A stretch of 36,747 nucleotides of DNA from Microthrixaceae bacterium. Lineage in GTDB: Bacteria; Actinomycetota; Acidimicrobiia; Acidimicrobiales; Acidimicrobilacustridaceae. Below are positions 19,066 to 26,731 of the stretch, in pieces. Positions within the stretch are counted from its first letter, which is position 1; each line of letters starts with the position of its first letter. The position numbers were made by a program, and so were the translations under genes. The stretch spans positions 1 through 36,747 of the forward strand of contig CANFHM010000020.1 in assembly GCA_947446975.1 (NCBI GenBank), read 5' to 3'. The notes beneath the pieces are model-generated. The model was not told the DNA's origin. It was given only the letters and a program-made list of their open reading frames with translations, and did no database searches.

Positions 19066-19619
19066 ACCAGTCCTCGGCCCCGTCGTCGGCGCCGTCCGCA
19101 CACGGGCCGTCCGCAAAGGAGCCGTCGGCACAGCAGCCGTCGGTGGAGGTCCGGGCCCGTGTCGCCGAACTGCTCGGGCGCGAGCCCATGGGGGAGTTCG
19201 CCGTCGTCGTGTGGTCCACCTCCGGTGATCCCGCCGTGCTGCGCAACGCACCGCTCCTGCCCGATGGCACCCCGATGCCCACCCTGTTCTGGTTGTGCGA
19301 TCCGGCGATCCGCTCGGCGATCGGCACCCTCGAATCCCAGGGCGGGGTGCGCGAGGCGGAGGCAGCGGTGGGTCTCGATGCGGTGCGCATCGCCCACGAC
19401 CACTACGCCGCGGTTCGTGACGCCGCCCTCGCCGACGACCATGTCGGACCCCGACCCACCGGTGGTGTGGGCGGCACCCGCGAGGGTGTCAAGTGCCTCC
19501 ATGCTCACTACGCCCACTGGCTGGCCGGTGGCGCCGACCCGGTCGGGGAATGGGTCGATGTGCAACTGCGTGAACGCGGCCTGATGCCGTCCGATGCTCC
19601 AGTGAGGATCCAGCCATGA
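19062..19619 (+). CDS. DUF501 family protein
   Basis: About 185 aa, depending on the start. The conserved domain runs from VAELLGREPMGEFAVVVW through DGTPMPTLFWLCDP and ends GVKCLHAHYAHWLAGGADPVGEWV, typical of DUF501 (mycobacterial Rv1025-like); function unknown. It overlaps ppx by ATGA, as in the usual DUF501-ppx pair. The start is unsure: TTG 19062 overlaps the coxG stop, GTG 19038 lies inside coxG, and GTG 19143 would begin just before the conserved domain. Between TTG 19062 and 19143 lies a low-complexity region made of 15-bp repeats. I chose 19062 for its coupling to coxG; the short form is nearly as likely. Confidence 0.85.
   Translation: MNQSSAPSSAPSAHGPSAKEPSAQQPSVEVRARVAELLGREPMGEFAVVVWSTSGDPAVLRNAPLLPDGTPMPTLFWLCDPAIRSAIGTLESQGGVREAEAAVGLDAVRIAHDHYAAVRDAALADDHVGPRPTGGVGGTREGVKCLHAHYAHWLAGGADPVGEWVDVQLRERGLMPSDAPVRIQP
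19092..19136 (+). repeat. 15-bp tandem repeat, 3 copies
   Basis: Three imperfect 15-bp units at 19092-19106, 19107-19121 and 19122-19136, each beginning CCGTCCGCA or CCGTCGGCA, plus a partial fourth. In the DUF501 frame they encode PSAHG, PSAKE and PSAQQ. This low-complexity stretch sits exactly at the coxG/DUF501 junction. Confidence 0.75.
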
Positions 19620-20533
19620 ACCCACCCGTCGCCGCCATCGACTGCGGCACCAACTCCGTGCGTCTTCTCGTGAGCGAGGACGGTCGCGTCACGCTCGAAC
19701 GGCTCATGCGCATCACCCGCCTCGGTGAAGGGGTCGACGCCACCGGGTGTCTGTCCGACGCGGCCATCGAGCGCACGATCACCGTGCTGCGCGAGTACCG
19801 CGAGGTCATCGATCGCCACGGGGTCGGCAGGGTGCGCATGACCGCCACCTCGGCCGCCCGCGACGCCGCCAACCGCGATGAGTTCTTCGACGCCGCCGAG
19901 GCGGTGCTCGGGGTGCGACCCGAACTGCTCTCCGGTGAGGAGGAGGGACGCCTCTCGTTCCTCGGGGCCACCGCTGATCTCGACCCGGCCCGCGGGCCGT
20001 TCCTCATCTGCGACATCGGTGGCGGCTCCACCGAGTTCGTATGGGGCACCACCGGGGCCGAGTTCTCGGTCAGCACCGACATGGGCTGCGTGCGCATGAC
20101 CGAGGCGTGGTTGCACAGCGATCCTCCCGATCCGCTGGAACTGAGTCAGGCGCTGTCGGTCATCGGCCTGCATCTCGACGATGTGCTGCGCGAGATCCCG
20201 CAGGCCCCCGAGGCCGCCACCTTCGTCGGACTGGCCGGCACCGTCAGCACCGCGGCATCCGTCGAGCTGGGCCTGGCCGAGTACGACCGTGACCGCATCC
20301 ATCACTTCGAACTCTCCCGCGAGGCGATCGAGGACGTCTTCCGAACGCTCGCCACCGAATCGGTGGAGGAGCGCAAGGAGAATCCCGGTCTCGAGGAGCA
20401 GCGGGCCGATGTCATCGTCGGCGGCATGTGCGTGCTGGTCTCGATCATGCGGCGCTTCGGTTTCGCCTCCTGTCTGGTGTCGGAGGCCGACATCCTCGAC
20501 GGCCTGGCGATGTCCCTCGCCCAGTCGGACTGA
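19616..20533 (+). CDS. ppx: Ppx/GppA family exopolyphosphatase
   Basis: Protein of 305 aa, the short two-domain actinobacterial form (ASKHA fold only, no C-terminal HD domain). Phosphate loop 1 AIDCGTNSVRLLV (residues 7-19), loop 2 DIGGGSTEFVWG, conserved MTATSAARDAANRDEFF and LSGEEEGRLSFLGA with the likely catalytic glutamate region, and GLAGTVSTAASVEL. It degrades polyphosphate or hydrolyses pppGpp. Coupled to DUF501 by ATGA. In mycobacteria DUF501-ppx directly follows eno-divIC; here 9 kb of cox genes lie between. Confidence 0.94.
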   Translation: MNPPVAAIDCGTNSVRLLVSEDGRVTLERLMRITRLGEGVDATGCLSDAAIERTITVLREYREVIDRHGVGRVRMTATSAARDAANRDEFFDAAEAVLGVRPELLSGEEEGRLSFLGATADLDPARGPFLICDIGGGSTEFVWGTTGAEFSVSTDMGCVRMTEAWLHSDPPDPLELSQALSVIGLHLDDVLREIPQAPEAATFVGLAGTVSTAASVELGLAEYDRDRIHHFELSREAIEDVFRTLATESVEERKENPGLEEQRADVIVGGMCVLVSIMRRFGFASCLVSEADILDGLAMSLAQSD

Positions 20534-20581
20534 ACCCGGACGACGCACCGACCCGCGTCGGAACCCCCGGTGGAGGGTCGG

Positions 20582-20587
20582 TAGGAT
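20582..20587 (+). promoter_or_regulatory. -10 box of a leaderless promoter for the GNAT gene
   Basis: TAGGAT, 8 nt before GTG 20596; this decides the start. No clear -35. Confidence 0.5.
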
Positions 20588-20595
20588 CCTCAGCT

Positions 20596-21192
20596 GTGAC
20601 CCTTCTGCTCGGACGCCGACTCGTGCTGCGTCCGCTCGTCGTCACTGATTTCCCCGCCTGGCGCGAGGTGCGTCGTCGCAACGACGCCTGGCTCACGAAA
20701 TGGGAGCCGACCCGCCAACCGGGCACCCCTGACGTGATCGAGGACCGTGACGCCTTCGGGGTGCGCTGCAGCGCCCGTCAGCGCGAGCGTCAGCTGGGCA
20801 TCGGCCACGGGTTCGGCATCTTCGTGGACGGGTCCTTCAGCGGTGAGATCAATCTCTCCTCGGTGCTGCGTGGTCCGTTCCAGAGCGCCTCGGTGGGCTA
20901 CTGGATCGACGAGGCGCAGGCCGGGAACTCCTATATGCCCGAGGCGCTCGTGGTGCTGGCCCGGCACGCCTTCGAGGACCTGCTGCTGCATCGGATCGAG
21001 ATCGCCATCATCCCGCGCAACTCGGCGAGTCGACGTGTGGTCGAGAAGCTCGCCATCCGCGAGGAGGGCGTGGCCCGCTGGTTCCTCGAGATCAACGGCG
21101 TCTGGGAGGACCACGTGCGCTTCGGTCTCACCGCCGAGGACTGGCTCGAGCGCGGCGAGCAGCTCGTGGCCGACTGGGTGCTGCCCGGATGA
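20596..21192 (+). CDS. GNAT N-acetyltransferase, RimJ/RimL type
   Basis: Protein of 198 aa. Pattern: LLLGRRLVLRPLVVTDFPAWREVRRRN at the N-terminus, GFGIFVDGSFSGEINLSSV, SVGYWIDEAQAGNSYMPEAL (acetyl-CoA loop region), HRIEIAIIPRNSASRRVVEKLAIREEGVARWFLEINGVWEDHVRFGL at the C-terminus. This is the ribosomal-protein-serine/alanine acetyltransferase subfamily; the real acceptor is not known. GTG 20596 is supported by the -10 box. It overlaps the following MFS gene by 4 nt (ATGA), so the two form one operon. Confidence 0.9.
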   Translation: MTLLLGRRLVLRPLVVTDFPAWREVRRRNDAWLTKWEPTRQPGTPDVIEDRDAFGVRCSARQRERQLGIGHGFGIFVDGSFSGEINLSSVLRGPFQSASVGYWIDEAQAGNSYMPEALVVLARHAFEDLLLHRIEIAIIPRNSASRRVVEKLAIREEGVARWFLEINGVWEDHVRFGLTAEDWLERGEQLVADWVLPG

Positions 21193-22535
21193 CCCCGACC
21201 CCCTCGGGCGCAGCGGCCGCCGATCGACCGGCCCGGCAGGGGACCTTCGTGGCGTTCCGCTATCGGAACTTCACGCTCATGTGGTTCGCATCCCTGCTGT
21301 CGAGCAGCGGCACCTGGCTGCAGAACGTGGCGGTGCCGTTCGTGGTGTTCCGCCTCACCGGCAGCGGGGCGTGGCTCGGCGTCACCGGATTCCTCTCCTA
21401 TGTCCCGATGGTGATCACCGGGCCGCTCGCCGGCTCGATCGCCGATCGGTTCAACCGCCGTTCGGTGCTGATGGTGTGCGGTGTGGCGCAGACGATCCTC
21501 ACCCTCGCGCTGTGCATCGACTACGTGAGCGGGGAGCGGCGGATCATGCCGATCATCGTGCTGCTCGCCCTCAACAGCACCGCCGCCGGGTTCTCGGTGG
21601 CGTCATGGCAGGCGTTCGTCACCGAACTGGTGCCCCGTGAGCATCTGCTCAACGCCGTCACGCTGAACTCCGCCCAGTTCAACGCCGCCCGGGCGTTCGG
21701 TCCCGCCATCGGTGGCATCGTGCTGGCCACCCTCGGTGCCGGCTGGTCGTTCTTCATCAACGCCATGACCTTCGTGGCGATGGTGGTGGCCCTGCTGTTC
21801 GTGCATGTGGCCCGGGTGGAGCGTCCGCCCCGGGTCGGTCGCTCCCGCCCGATCGCCGAGATGCTCACCGCGGTTCGCTACGTGCGCACGCAGACCGGGA
21901 TCATGGTGTGTCTCATGGTGGTGTTCGCCCTCGGCTTCTTCGGCGGCCCGCTGTTCAACCTCCTCGTCGTGTTCGCCGATCGGGTCTACGGCATCGGTGA
22001 CGGCGCCTACGGGCTGCTGGCCGGCTGCCTCGGGGCCGGTGCCATCGTGGCCGCCCCGTTCGTGGCCGGACGCGGCAACCGCACCTCGCGCAGCACCATG
22101 CTCACCATCGCCATGGTCGGGTACGGCATCGCGCTCATCTCGTTGGCGGCCGCCCCCGTGGCCATCGTCGGGGCGATCGCCCTGCTGTTCGCCGGGGCCG
22201 GGTACCTCGGCATCAGTTCCACGCTCAACACCACGGTGCAGATGCAGGTGGCCGAGACGATGCGCGGTCGGGTGCTGGCGCTCTACGTGATGGTGCTCAC
22301 GGTTGCCATCCCGATCGGGTCGCTCATCCAGGGGTGGCTGGTGGATCTCATCGGCGTGCAATGGACGGTGGCCGGTGCCGGGTTCCTGTTCCTGTGCGTG
22401 TTCGCCGTGTTCCGCTTCGGCTTCGATGCCTTCGGCCATATGGACGATCTCACCCAGGACTCGCTCAGCAGCGAGGATGCCGACCTCGCCATCGCCGAGG
22501 CGGAGTCGATCGAATCGGCCATCGATCCGATCTGA
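21189..22535 (+). CDS. MFS transporter, DHA3/EntS-like
   Basis: Protein of 448 aa with about twelve predicted membrane helices from residue 17 (FVAFRYRNFTLMWFASLLSSSGTWLQNVAVPFVVF). The MFS motif A-like GPLAGSIADRFNRRSVLM lies between helices 2 and 3, and the family-typical LNSAQFNAARAFGPAIGG appears further on. The DHA3 group includes exporters of siderophores and macrolides; the substrate here cannot be predicted. The cytosolic tail is acidic (SLSSEDADLAIAEAESIESA). Coupled to the GNAT gene by ATGA. Its TGA (22533-22535) directly abuts the stop of the convergent nuclease gene with no spacer. Confidence 0.9.
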   Translation: MTPTPSGAAAADRPARQGTFVAFRYRNFTLMWFASLLSSSGTWLQNVAVPFVVFRLTGSGAWLGVTGFLSYVPMVITGPLAGSIADRFNRRSVLMVCGVAQTILTLALCIDYVSGERRIMPIIVLLALNSTAAGFSVASWQAFVTELVPREHLLNAVTLNSAQFNAARAFGPAIGGIVLATLGAGWSFFINAMTFVAMVVALLFVHVARVERPPRVGRSRPIAEMLTAVRYVRTQTGIMVCLMVVFALGFFGGPLFNLLVVFADRVYGIGDGAYGLLAGCLGAGAIVAAPFVAGRGNRTSRSTMLTIAMVGYGIALISLAAAPVAIVGAIALLFAGAGYLGISSTLNTTVQMQVAETMRGRVLALYVMVLTVAIPIGSLIQGWLVDLIGVQWTVAGAGFLFLCVFAVFRFGFDAFGHMDDLTQDSLSSEDADLAIAEAESIESAIDPI

Positions 22536-23513
22536 TCAGTCGGCGTCGAACGGGCTGGTGTCCTCGGAGCGACCGAGGTGCACCTGCCCCACCTGGCAGG
22601 AGGCGAGCGCCGGGCACCAACGACACGACACGCCCGCCCGGGCGACCGGGGCCCGCGTGCCGACGCTCAGCTCATGCAGGGCCCGGACGCCGTCGACGGC
22701 CCGGGCGGCGGCGGCGCGCAGGAGCCCCTCGGTGACCGCCTCGGGCTGGGCCCGCCCGGCGTCGAGGTAGTACGAGGCCAGCAGACGCGGCGGGGTGCCG
22801 AGCCGGAGGGTCTCGATGAGGGCGTAGAAGCGGAGATCGTCGAGATGGGCGGCGGAGAAGCCGCCGGTCTTGAGATCGATGACCACCTTGCGCGCCGTGC
22901 TGCCCTCGGGCCGGCCGAGTGCGAGATCGGTGCGGCCGGAGAACACCACCCGCCCGCCGAGGACCTCGGCCCGGAGCCGACCCTCGGTGACGGGGATCCA
23001 GGCCGCCCTGATGGGTGGGAAGCACTCGAGGAAGGTGGCCACCCGCTCATTGGCCAGTGCCCGCACCTCGGCCCGATCGACCTCCGAACAGCCGGCCAGC
23101 CAGTCGCCGAGACCATCGGTCCCCTCGGCGAGCCGGGCGAGGGATTCATCCACCAGCTGCAGGGGATCGGGACGACCGCGCCAGTGGATGGACAGTTCGA
23201 TGGCCTTGTGGGCCACGGTGCCCCGGGCCAGCGGCACGCTCCATTCGAACGGGATGTCGCGCTCGGCGACATGGCGGGCCTCGCAGCTGTGCACGGTGGA
23301 CAGGGCATGCTTCGACGCGAACAGGGGGTCGGCGGGATCGAGCTCATCGAGGAGTTCGCGCAGGCCGTCGTCGATGTCGGCGAGGAGGGTGTCGCGCAGC
23401 GTGGGGCTGAAGGTGGGGCGCGCCTCGGGCGGGGCCCCGAGGAGATCGAGCACCTGCTGCTGCGCGGGGTTGAGCGACGCAGCGATGATGGGCGTGGTCT
23501 CCGGGGCGGTCAC
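22536..23513 (-). CDS. PD-(D/E)XK nuclease, RecB/Cas4-like, with Fe-S cysteines
   Basis: Protein of 325 aa from GTG 23513. RecB-family nuclease motifs in order: GTVAHKAIE with His102, SGRTDLALG with Asp196, VIDLKTGG with Asp213 and Lys215 (the D-x-K metal site), and the RFYALIE motif. Four cysteines fit a Cas4/AddB-type [4Fe-4S] cluster: Cys77 (HSCEARH) and C-terminal Cys297-x2-Cys300-x5-Cys306. The enzyme should be a metal-dependent exonuclease or end-processing nuclease. No helicase or cas gene is nearby. The start is set by a -10 box (TAGGAT on the minus strand) 7 nt upstream; a longer frame to 23543 is possible but would begin upstream of that promoter. Confidence 0.85.
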   Translation of the reverse strand: MTAPETTPIIAASLNPAQQQVLDLLGAPPEARPTFSPTLRDTLLADIDDGLRELLDELDPADPLFASKHALSTVHSCEARHVAERDIPFEWSVPLARGTVAHKAIELSIHWRGRPDPLQLVDESLARLAEGTDGLGDWLAGCSEVDRAEVRALANERVATFLECFPPIRAAWIPVTEGRLRAEVLGGRVVFSGRTDLALGRPEGSTARKVVIDLKTGGFSAAHLDDLRFYALIETLRLGTPPRLLASYYLDAGRAQPEAVTEGLLRAAAARAVDGVRALHELSVGTRAPVARAGVSCRWCPALASCQVGQVHLGRSEDTSPFDAD

Positions 23514-23520
23514 GCCGGTG

Positions 23521-23526
23521 ATCCTA
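23521..23526 (-). promoter_or_regulatory. -10 box of a leaderless promoter for the nuclease gene
   Basis: TAGGAT on the minus strand, 7 nt before GTG 23513. It is back to back with the -10 at 23570-23575 on the plus strand. Confidence 0.5.
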
Positions 23527-23569
23527 CGGATCGACGGCGACACCGGCGGGCGCTGTCACAGGGGGTCGG

Positions 23570-23575
23570 GATACT
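23570..23575 (+). promoter_or_regulatory. -10 box for the small gene at 23583
   Basis: GATACT matches the -10 consensus at four positions and lies 7 nt before ATG 23583, favouring that start over the in-frame ATG 23577. Confidence 0.4.
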
Positions 23576-23582
23576 CATGGCC

Positions 23583-23912
23583 ATGGAAGCAACGTCACTC
23601 AGGTTCGCCGCCGCCGCCCGCACCCTGGGGCAGGTCGCGCGCCGTGAGGGGTTGGTGGCCCCCAGCTTCCGCAGTCCTCCGCGCACCGTCGGCCTCGACC
23701 GATCCATCCGCCGCCTGCCCACCGGGGTGGTCGTGTCGGTCCGGCTGCGCGACCGCACCTGGGTGGCCGTCCTCGCCGACATGATCGATGGCGTGGTCGT
23801 GGCCAATCTGCTCGAGAGCATCGATGCTTCCCGGTTGCGCACCCTGCTGTGGGAGGCCGTCGCCGCCGAGGCCCAGCTCGAGCTGCTCCCCGCTGATCGC
23901 CGCGTCGCCTGA
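23583..23912 (+). CDS. Small conserved-looking protein of unknown function
   Basis: Protein of 109 aa (ATG 23583; ATG 23577 in the same frame is the alternative). Sequence features: an N-terminal alanine-rich helix (LRFAAAARTLGQVARREGL), PSFRSPPRTVGLDRSIRRLP, then a beta-rich part GVVVSVRLRDRTWVAVLADMIDGVVVANLL and a C-terminal helix. No signal peptide or membrane segment, and no family recognised. Third-position GC bias and its own promoter argue that it is real. It ends 22 bp before tRNA-Leu, so readthrough into the tRNA is possible. Confidence 0.65.
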   Translation: MEATSLRFAAAARTLGQVARREGLVAPSFRSPPRTVGLDRSIRRLPTGVVVSVRLRDRTWVAVLADMIDGVVVANLLESIDASRLRTLLWEAVAAEAQLELLPADRRVA

Positions 23913-23916
23913 GCGC

Positions 23917-23922
23917 TACCGT
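23917..23922 (+). promoter_or_regulatory. Candidate -10 box for tRNA-Leu
   Basis: TACCGT, 12 nt before the first tRNA base, allowing a short 5' extension. A weak -35 (CTGATC, 23893-23898) lies 18 nt upstream, inside the preceding gene. Confidence 0.35.
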
Positions 23923-23934
23923 CGGGCCGTTCCC

Positions 23935-24018
23935 GCCCGGATGGCGGAACTGGCAGACGCAGGGGGCTTAAACCCCCCAGCCCCTCGGGGCATGTGGGTT
24001 CGAGTCCCACTCCGGGCA
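23935..24018 (+). tRNA. tRNA-Leu (anticodon UAA)
   Basis: An 84-nt class II tRNA with a full cloverleaf: acceptor GCCCGGA/TCCGGGC, D stem GCG/CGC, anticodon stem GGGGG/CCCCC around loop CTTAAAC with anticodon TAA at 23969-23971, long variable arm GCCCC-TC-GGGGC, T arm GTGGG-TTCGAGT-CCCAC, discriminator A. The full 3' CCA is not encoded (ACCG follows). It reads UUA (and UUG by wobble). UUA codons are very rare in genomes this GC-rich. Confidence 0.97.
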
Positions 24019-24039
24019 CCGATGGATCCTGACCCCACA

Positions 24040-24054
24040 CTCCGACCATCGGAG
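24040..24054 (+). other. Hairpin between tRNA-Leu and the secreted-protein gene
   Basis: CTCCGA/TCGGAG, a 6-bp stem with a 3-nt loop, 22 nt after the tRNA. There is no T-run. It overlaps a 15-bp imperfect tandem duplication (24044-24058 and 24059-24073, both beginning GACCAT). It could end the tRNA transcript or be a leader structure of the next gene. Confidence 0.35.
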
Positions 24055-24081
24055 GGTCGACCATGGGAGGCTGAGGGTCCT

Positions 24082-26238
24082 ATGCGCTCGACACGAACCA
24101 TCTCCCGCGCCCGTCACGCCCGTCCCGTCGCGTCCGGCGGCACTCTTCGCCGTCATCCGGCCGTGGTCGGCATCCTCAGCGTGACCCTGCTGCTCGCCGG
24201 GCTCCTGCTCGCCACCTCGCCGGTCTCGGCAGCAGGTACCACCTTCTCCGTCACCTCGAAGCAGTGCCTCGGTCCCGGTTCGATCACCCAGGCCGTCACC
24301 GACGCCAACGCCCATCCGGGCGCCGATGTCATCTCGTTCACCCCCGGTCTCGTGGTCGACGGTGGCAGCTGCCCGGACAACACCACCCAGCCGGGGTACG
24401 CGAAATGGAACTACTTCATGGCGAGGGTCACCGAGTCGGTCACCTTCGAGGGCAACGGAGCCCGGATCCAGGGTCAGCAGTTCTGGCTGAACCCGAGCGG
24501 CGTCAAGGCGATGGGGCAGTGTCCCACCACGGATTACGGCACGGTGATGGTGGCCAGCACACCCGGGTTCGTGCTGGTGGGCAGCGCCGGAGGAGTGGAC
24601 AACGCGGGCATCGACGTCGAGGTCCATGACCTGAACATGGACCAGCTCAACAGCATCGCCAGCGTGCGCAAGAACGCCAGTCTGCGCATCACCGGTTCGA
24701 AGATGACCAACATCACCCGGGCCGTCGACTGCGGGGGCGACGGTCTCATCAGCGTGCACGACGGCTCGCTCGATCTCGTCGACAGCGAGATCAACTCCTC
24801 CTTCAACTGGCAGAAGGAGGATGTCCTCTTCGCCGCCGGGATCATCGAGGTGCAGGGGCGTGCCAACATCGTGCGCTCCAGGCTCCTGCTGAACGCCTAT
24901 GCCTACGCGGTCTCCTCCATCGGCGATGTCAGGATCGTCTCGAGCCAGCTGGCCGCCTCGGGCGGTTTGAACAACATGAGAGGCACGATCGAGTTCGTGA
25001 ACTCCACGATGTACGCCTCCGGGAGCCCCACGACCTTCGAGCGGATCCTCAGTACGGGGTCCGATTCGGTCACCAACATCGTGGCCTCCACGATCTCGGT
25101 GCCCTACGGGAAGTGCTCGACCGCCGCCTGTCGTAGCAGGGGGTACACGGCGGTGCCGTTCACCCCCGTCGGTGGCACCATCAATCTGCGTCAGAGCGCC
25201 ATCGGTGAACAGTCCACGGTCCCTGCTGATTCGAAGGTCATCCAGACCACCGATGTGCTGGGTCGGGTCACCGCCGACACCGCCACCTGGATCCAACCCG
25301 TCGACGGACAGGACGCCGCCGCGCTGCGCACGGTCACCGGCCAGCCGGCGCTGCTCACCTCTGCGCCCGGCCTTCCCACCCCGGGGTTCCTCGCCCGGTA
25401 CGCCCCGTCGGTCACGCCCCTGCTCGGCACAGCCGGCACGCCCGGTGTGCTGCTCGACGTCATCGCCGACGCAGGAACCGGCGGGGCCAACGAACTGAAG
25501 AGCCCAATCGACGGCTCGCCGATCACCACCGACGTCTTCGGACATCCGCGGGTGGATGGCAGTGGCCGGCGCACCATCGGTGCCGTGCAGCAGAGTCTCA
25601 CACCACATCTGACGGTGGACTCCTCCGGCGACGGTGCAGCCTCGCTGTCGTGGAACCGTCCGGTCGATCCACCGGCCCCCGGCCTGTCCGGCTACGGCCT
25701 GCTCCACCGCCCCGTCGGCACCGGCACCTGGAGTCGTGTCGACATCAGTGGGCCCGACACCCTCACCGGTCAGGTCACCGGACTCACCAACGGAACCACC
25801 TACGAGTTCGAGGTGGTCGGGGTCAGTGGCGGCACCGACGGCCCGCCCAGCAACATCGTCACCGCCACGCCGATGGGGCCGATCACCGCCCCGGTGGCCA
25901 CCGCCACCCCCGGCGATGGTTCGGTCCTGCTGTCCTGGACCGCCGGTGACTGCGGTGGTCGCAGCGGCACCTCCTACTACGAGGTCGTCTCCCGACCTGC
26001 TGGTGGCGGGTCATGGGAACTGCTCCTCGGGCATCTCTCCGCCCGGATCGCCACCATCCCCGGGCTGACCAATGGGCAGACCTACGACCTCGCCGTCGTC
26101 GAGGTGTGCGGCAACGGTGAGTCGAGTGCGCTCGGTGCCACGACCGCCACTCCCGAGGGCGGTGTCGATCCCGTGCCGCCCGTGCCGCCCATGCCGCCCA
26201 TCGACCCCGACGTGGTCATCCCCGCCTACACCGGCTGA
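24082..26238 (+). CDS. Secreted beta-helix-like protein with two fibronectin type III domains
   Basis: Protein of 718 aa. A long basic N-terminus and a signal peptide (HPAVVGILSVTLLLAGLLLATSPVSA) suggest cleavage near residue 50. Residues about 52-460 look like the surface proteins that open with a CSLREAI-type segment and then coil as a parallel beta-helix (KQCLGPGSITQAVTDANAHPGADVISF; short repeats such as LRITGSKMTN, LDLVDSEINSS, IEFVNSTMYAS). Two FN3 domains follow (about 507-598 and 602-692; VTGLTNGTTYEFEVVGVSGG and IPGLTNGQTYDLAVVEVCGN). A proline-rich end includes three 9-bp repeats (26173-26199). It probably acts as a surface or matrix protein; there is no LPXTG or C-terminal membrane helix. 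ATG 24082 is preceded by GGGAGG/GAGGG; ATG 24063 in the same frame is less likely. Confidence 0.85.
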   Translation: MRSTRTISRARHARPVASGGTLRRHPAVVGILSVTLLLAGLLLATSPVSAAGTTFSVTSKQCLGPGSITQAVTDANAHPGADVISFTPGLVVDGGSCPDNTTQPGYAKWNYFMARVTESVTFEGNGARIQGQQFWLNPSGVKAMGQCPTTDYGTVMVASTPGFVLVGSAGGVDNAGIDVEVHDLNMDQLNSIASVRKNASLRITGSKMTNITRAVDCGGDGLISVHDGSLDLVDSEINSSFNWQKEDVLFAAGIIEVQGRANIVRSRLLLNAYAYAVSSIGDVRIVSSQLAASGGLNNMRGTIEFVNSTMYASGSPTTFERILSTGSDSVTNIVASTISVPYGKCSTAACRSRGYTAVPFTPVGGTINLRQSAIGEQSTVPADSKVIQTTDVLGRVTADTATWIQPVDGQDAAALRTVTGQPALLTSAPGLPTPGFLARYAPSVTPLLGTAGTPGVLLDVIADAGTGGANELKSPIDGSPITTDVFGHPRVDGSGRRTIGAVQQSLTPHLTVDSSGDGAASLSWNRPVDPPAPGLSGYGLLHRPVGTGTWSRVDISGPDTLTGQVTGLTNGTTYEFEVVGVSGGTDGPPSNIVTATPMGPITAPVATATPGDGSVLLSWTAGDCGGRSGTSYYEVVSRPAGGGSWELLLGHLSARIATIPGLTNGQTYDLAVVEVCGNGESSALGATTATPEGGVDPVPPVPPMPPIDPDVVIPAYTG

Positions 26239-26264
26239 CGCCGCCGCTGACGGCCGTTCAATCT

Positions 26265-26282
26265 CGGAGCGCTCAGGCTCCG
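26265..26282. terminator. Hairpin at a convergent gene end
   Basis: CGGAGC/GCTCCG, a 6-bp stem with a 6-nt loop, sits at the junction of the FN3 gene (stop 26238) and the minus-strand lipoprotein gene (stop 26273) and overlaps the latter's stop. It could end both transcripts, but there are no T-runs. Confidence 0.35.
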
Positions 26283-26698
26283 CCGAGGCGACAACCGGCG
26301 GCGATCTTCTGCATGTCGATCCCGGTGGCCTCACCCCGCAGCATCTTCGCCTCGGCTCCCATGAACTCCTCCGCGGTGAGTGATCGCTGGAGCTGCTCGA
26401 GGGTGCAGGTGCAGAACAGGTCGATCGACAGCGGGCTGCCCATACCCGACGCTGCTGCGCTCTTCCGGCAGCCGGTGAGGTACCCGTTGGCGTACTCGGT
26501 CGGCCAGGTGTTCGGAGGGGGTGAGGTCGTCAGCGTGGTCGAGGTGGATGGCGCCTCGGTGGTGGTCGGAGCCATGGAGGTGGTGCTCGAGGCACCGCGC
26601 TCGGTGGCGCCGCTGCAGCCCACGACGGCGAAGGCGATGACCACGCACGCCAGTGCGACTGCGATGAAGGGTCTGTTCCGTCGTGGGGTCTCTGCCAT
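26273..26698 (-). CDS. Small cysteine-containing lipoprotein
   Basis: Protein of 141 aa. The N-terminus (RRNRPFIAVALACVVIAFAVVGC) is a lipoprotein signal with Cys28 as lipid attachment site. A Ser/Thr/Pro-rich linker (about 30-62) precedes a compact domain of about 75 aa with four cysteines (TGCRKSA, FCTCTLEQL, AAGCRLGG) that could form two disulfides outside the membrane. The pattern CTCTLEQLQRSLTAEEF is seen in small actinobacterial secreted proteins of unknown function. ATG 26698-26696 is supported by a -10 box 6 nt upstream. Confidence 0.8.
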   Translation of the reverse strand: MAETPRRNRPFIAVALACVVIAFAVVGCSGATERGASSTTSMAPTTTEAPSTSTTLTTSPPPNTWPTEYANGYLTGCRKSAAASGMGSPLSIDLFCTCTLEQLQRSLTAEEFMGAEAKMLRGEATGIDMQKIAAGCRLGGA

Positions 26699-26704
26699 GG
26701 GGTC

Positions 26705-26710
26705 ACCGTA
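26705..26710 (-). promoter_or_regulatory. -10 box of a leaderless promoter for the lipoprotein gene
   Basis: TACGGT on the minus strand, 6 nt before the ATG at 26698. It lies 21 nt past the stop of the LLM oxidoreductase gene on the same strand (26732), so the lipoprotein can be expressed alone. Confidence 0.5.
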
Positions 26711-26731
26711 GTGACGAACCGGATCCTGCGC

